Part shown: positions 1 to 5,083 of the stretch, in pieces | How the letters are laid out: each line of letters begins with the position of its first letter | Numbering within the stretch: position 1 is the first letter of the stretch | DNA from: UBA4655 sp964585575 | GTDB taxonomy: Bacteria > Planctomycetota > Planctomycetia > Pirellulales > UBA1268 | Assembly: GCA_964585575.1 (NCBI GenBank) | Contig: CAZPEM010000188.1 | Coordinates: 1 to 5,083, forward strand | Length of the DNA stretch: 5,083 nucleotides | Direction: 5' to 3' | Made by a program: the position numbers and the translations under genes | The notes under the pieces: model-generated | The model's database searches: none | Told to the model about the DNA's origin: nothing | Seen by the model: only the letters and a program-made list of their open reading frames with translations

Positions 1-2549
<2,549 letters not shown>

Positions 2550-2634
2550 GCAGGTGCGGCTGAGCGGAGGACCGCCGCGAGTTTCTGGCGACTGGATACA
2601 GGCCGTACACATAGTTCGCAAAACACTACCGTGA

Positions 2635-2765
2635 GGGGCTGCCCGTGCCATGTCGCCGGCGTAGCTGACCAGCGGAGCCATGCCTGGCGGACCGCAGGCA
2701 GCTCCGAGTGAGTGAAGGCCCGGAGGGCCGCAGCGAACGTCCGGAGAATTGGCACGGGCAGCCCC
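2635..2765. repeat. Imperfect inverted repeat enclosing two hairpins (three-way-junction fold)
   Basis: The outer arms match perfectly over 16 bases: GGGGCTGCCCGTGCCA at 2635-2650 is the reverse complement of 2750-2765. Pairing in the same register continues to 2659/2741, giving 22 paired of 25. With small offsets CGT (2660-2662) can then pair with ACG (2737-2739), and GCTG (2664-2667) with CAGC (2731-2734). Inside the arms sit two further hairpins: GGAGC (2674-2678) plus TGCCTG (2681-2686) pairing with CAGGCA (2695-2700) plus GCTCC (2701-2705), leaving a two-base CA bulge; and GGCCC (2717-2721) with GGGCC (2725-2729) around a GGA loop. Nested pairing of this kind is seen in mobile palindromic repeats (REP/BIME or MITE-like elements) and in structured RNAs; which applies cannot be decided here. 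No coding domain or transposase is present. No good target-site duplication is visible; only GA flanks both ends. Confidence 0.75.
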
Positions 2766-2778
2766 GAACCCACCGCCA

Positions 2779-2801
2779 TAGCCCGGCGACGTGGCAGGGG
2801 C
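2779..2801. repeat. Second, degenerate right arm of the inverted repeat
   Basis: The reverse complement of 2779-2801 matches the left arm of the neighbouring element (2641-2663) at 19 of 23 positions without gaps, including TGCCA and GTCGCCGG. It therefore also resembles the first right arm in direct orientation: TGGCACGGGCA at 2750-2760 versus TGGCAGGGGCA at 2792-2802. The left arm could pair with either. It may be the remnant of an overlapping or duplicated copy of the element, or an alternative folding partner. Confidence 0.6.
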
Positions 2802-2855
2802 ACCACCTCCTAGTTCCCTTGTCGAGAAGACAGCCGAAACTTTCCCCGTGGAATC

Positions 2856-4160
2856 ATGATCCTCGACGCCGTCTACCTGTTCGTCGCGATGCTCGCCCTT
2901 CCCTGGGTCGCCTGGCGGAAGCTCTCCGGCGGCCGGCCCGTGGCGGCGCCATGGCGGCGGTTCACGGGGCGGATCGGCCCGCTTGTGGCGAAGGGAGATC
3001 GCCCGCGGGTCTGGCTTCATGGCGTGAGCGTCGGCGAGGTGAACCTGCTCCACCGGCTCGCGGAGGAGATCCGTCGCGTCGATCCGGCAATCGACTGCGT
3101 GGTCTCGTCCTCCACGACGACCGGCCTCGAACTCGCGACGGCGCGATTCGGCCGAGATCGGACGTTCCCCTGCCCACTCGACTTTTCCTGGGCGGTAAGG
3201 GCCGTAATGACCCGGGTCCAGCCCGACCTGATCGTTCTCGGCGAGCTCGAGCTCTGGCCGAACCTGCTCGGAATCGCGGCTCGCCTCGGCATCCCGGTCA
3301 TCGTCGCGAATGGCCGCATGAGCGACCGCAGCTTCCACGGATACCGGCGGCTGGGCGGGATCGCCCGGAGGATGCTCTCGCAGCTCGGGGTCGTGCTCGC
3401 CCGCTCCGAGGAGGATGCGGCCCGGTTTCGCTCGCTCGGCGCCGGCAACGTCGAGGTCACGGGGTCGATGAAGTTCGACGGGGTGGCGGGAGATCGCCAG
3501 GCCGCCGGGGTGAGGGCACTTGCGTCGCTCGCGGGGCTTGGCGACGCCCCGGTCTTCCTCGCAGGCAGCACGCAGTCCCCTGAGGAGGAGCTGGCGATCG
3601 ACGCGTTCCTCGCCGCTTCACGACCGCACCCGCTTCTGAGGCTGCTCATCGTGCCCAGGCACGTCGAGCGGTCGGCCGAGATCGCGGGGCTGCTCGGGAG
3701 CAAGGGCGTTCGTTGGCAGAAACGCAGCCGACTCGAAATCGACGGGGCGGATCCCGAGGCCCGCGTGCTGCTCGTTGACACGACCGGCGAGCTCGGTCGC
3801 TGGTGGGGCACGGCCACGGTCGCCTTCGTGGGCGGGAGTCTCGATGGAAAGCGGGGGGGGCAGAACATGCTCGAGCCGGCGGCCTACGGCATGCCGCTCT
3901 GCTTCGGGCCCCACACGCGGAACTTCCGCGAGGAGGTGGCGATGCTGCTCGCGGCCGGCGGCGCCGAGGCCGTCCATGACGGCCGGGAACTCGCGGCGTT
4001 CCTGCAGCGGGCCCTCGCCGACCGGTCCTGGTCGGATTCGATGGCGTCGGCTGCCCGATCGCTCGTGGAGGCCAACCGTGGAGCGGTTCGCAGGACGGCC
4101 GAGCGGGTGGTCGAGCGGCTGCGGCAGGAATCCCGGCCGGGCGGCCGCCGCGGGGCCTGA
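2856..4160 (+). CDS. waaA: 3-deoxy-D-manno-octulosonic acid (Kdo) transferase, GT30
   Basis: WaaA (KdtA) transfers Kdo from CMP-Kdo to lipid A precursor at the inner face of the cytoplasmic membrane, starting the LPS inner core. The 434-residue product is the normal length for the family. Residues 2-20 are a hydrophobic N-terminal segment, the usual membrane anchor. WLHGVSVGEV (53-62) carries the conserved Glu (E61) that corresponds to the proposed catalytic base. The N-terminal Rossmann half continues through SSSTTTGLE (84-92), LGELELWPNLL (128-138) and NGRMSDRSF (152-160). The C-terminal half has VTGSMKFD (201-208), VPRHVER (266-272), VGGSLDGKRGGQNMLEPAA (325-343) and FGPHTRNFRE (350-359), the CMP-Kdo binding side. 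The motif usually written GGHN is GGQN here. The ATG at 2856 is chosen because it places the anchor at the N-terminus and no in-frame start lies closer; no clear Shine-Dalgarno sequence precedes it. The stop is TGA at 4158. Whether one or two Kdo residues are added cannot be read from sequence. Confidence 0.95.
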   Translation: MILDAVYLFVAMLALPWVAWRKLSGGRPVAAPWRRFTGRIGPLVAKGDRPRVWLHGVSVGEVNLLHRLAEEIRRVDPAIDCVVSSSTTTGLELATARFGRDRTFPCPLDFSWAVRAVMTRVQPDLIVLGELELWPNLLGIAARLGIPVIVANGRMSDRSFHGYRRLGGIARRMLSQLGVVLARSEEDAARFRSLGAGNVEVTGSMKFDGVAGDRQAAGVRALASLAGLGDAPVFLAGSTQSPEEELAIDAFLAASRPHPLLRLLIVPRHVERSAEIAGLLGSKGVRWQKRSRLEIDGADPEARVLLVDTTGELGRWWGTATVAFVGGSLDGKRGGQNMLEPAAYGMPLCFGPHTRNFREEVAMLLAAGGAEAVHDGRELAAFLQRALADRSWSDSMASAARSLVEANRGAVRRTAERVVERLRQESRPGGRRGA

Positions 4161-4161
4161 G

Positions 4162-4177
4162 CCGCCGCGGCCGGCGG
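4162..4177 (+). terminator. GC-rich hairpin just after the waaA stop, possible weak terminator
   Basis: CCGCC (4162-4166) can pair with GGCGG (4173-4177) around a six-base loop, starting two bases after the waaA stop. There is no T-run downstream, so it does not meet the usual intrinsic-terminator pattern. It may only stabilise the mRNA 3' end, or be a by-product of high GC. Confidence 0.25.
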
Positions 4178-4196
4178 ACGATCACGGCCCGGAGGG

Positions 4197-4226
4197 TTGC
4201 CCGCAGGCCTGATGGCCCGATATTCT
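4197..4226 (+). promoter_or_regulatory. Candidate sigma-70-type promoter for metK
   Basis: TTGCCC (4197-4202) resembles a -35 box and TATTCT (4221-4226) a -10 box, with an 18-base spacer. This is the only AT-richer stretch in the gap, and it would give a leader of about 50 bases before the metK GTG. Both boxes are imperfect and planctomycete promoters are poorly characterised. No SAM riboswitch is recognisable in a leader this short. Confidence 0.3.
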
Positions 4227-4272
4227 CAGGCACTTCGAATCATCGTGCTCTTCTCCACCCTTTCTCACAAAC

Positions 4273-4276
4273 GAGG
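4273..4276 (+). promoter_or_regulatory. metK: Ribosome-binding site GAGG supporting the metK GTG start
   Basis: GAGG lies eight bases before the GTG at 4285, a normal spacing. It supports GTG over the out-of-frame ATG at 4280, which is only three bases from the GAGG and too close to be used efficiently. Confidence 0.55.
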
Positions 4277-4284
4277 CGAATGAC

Positions 4285-5083
<799 letters not shown>

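Larger units (their letters stand above)
2550..2855. other. 306-base intergenic region between secA and waaA
   Basis: No convincing gene lies here. Reading frames crossing it on either strand are continuations of shadows of secA or waaA and have no recognisable domain. The first part (2550-2580) holds only a short GC hairpin, GCGG (2564-2567) with CCGC (2572-2575), without a T-run, so it is a poor terminator. Bases 2581-2634 are less GC-rich and show nothing I can name. Bases 2635-2801 hold the structured repeat described separately. Bases 2802-2855 lead into waaA with no clear Shine-Dalgarno sequence; the bases just before its ATG read CCGTGGAATC. A waaA promoter is probably in this gap, given its length, but I cannot place one. 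Confidence 0.7.

Noticed and set aside
2819..2847. TTGTCG as a -35 box of a waaA promoter
   Set aside because: No acceptable -10 box lies 16-18 bases downstream; the sequence there is TTTCCC.
4161..4284. SAM riboswitch upstream of metK
   Set aside because: The gap is short and I could not find a SAM-I, SAM-II or SAM-IV type core or an expression platform.

Overview
This is a GC-rich, gene-dense chromosomal stretch with three housekeeping genes, all on the + strand: the 3' two-thirds of secA (cut by the left edge), a complete waaA/kdtA, and the 5' two-thirds of metK (cut by the right edge). The organism looks like a member of the Planctomycetota, probably from the Pirellulales side. This is inferred from the SecA, which is greatly enlarged in the way I associate with this phylum: an extra strand-rich segment in NBD2 and a helical wing region expanded by roughly 250 residues. 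The GGQNM variant of the WaaA acceptor loop and the weak or absent Shine-Dalgarno signals fit the same picture. No database search was possible, so the taxonomic call rests on remembered family patterns.

Layout: 1-2549 secA (5' partial). 2550-2855 is a 306-base gap without a gene; its centre (2635-2765) is a long imperfect inverted repeat enclosing two smaller hairpins, so it could fold as a three-way junction. A second, degenerate copy of the right arm follows at 2779-2801. 2856-4160 is waaA. 4161-4284 is a 124-base gap with a GC-rich hairpin just after the waaA stop, a weak candidate promoter and a GAGG ribosome-binding site. 4285-5083 is metK, starting at GTG and running off the window.

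The genes are not one pathway. SecA drives protein export through SecYEG; WaaA adds Kdo to lipid A precursor, implying a lipopolysaccharide-bearing outer membrane; MetK makes S-adenosylmethionine. The 306-base and 124-base gaps suggest largely separate transcription units. I see no tRNA, rRNA, CRISPR array, insertion sequence or phage gene. The most unusual non-coding object is the structured repeat between secA and waaA; the most unusual protein feature is the expanded SecA wing, in which I can line up four copies of a helical motif.
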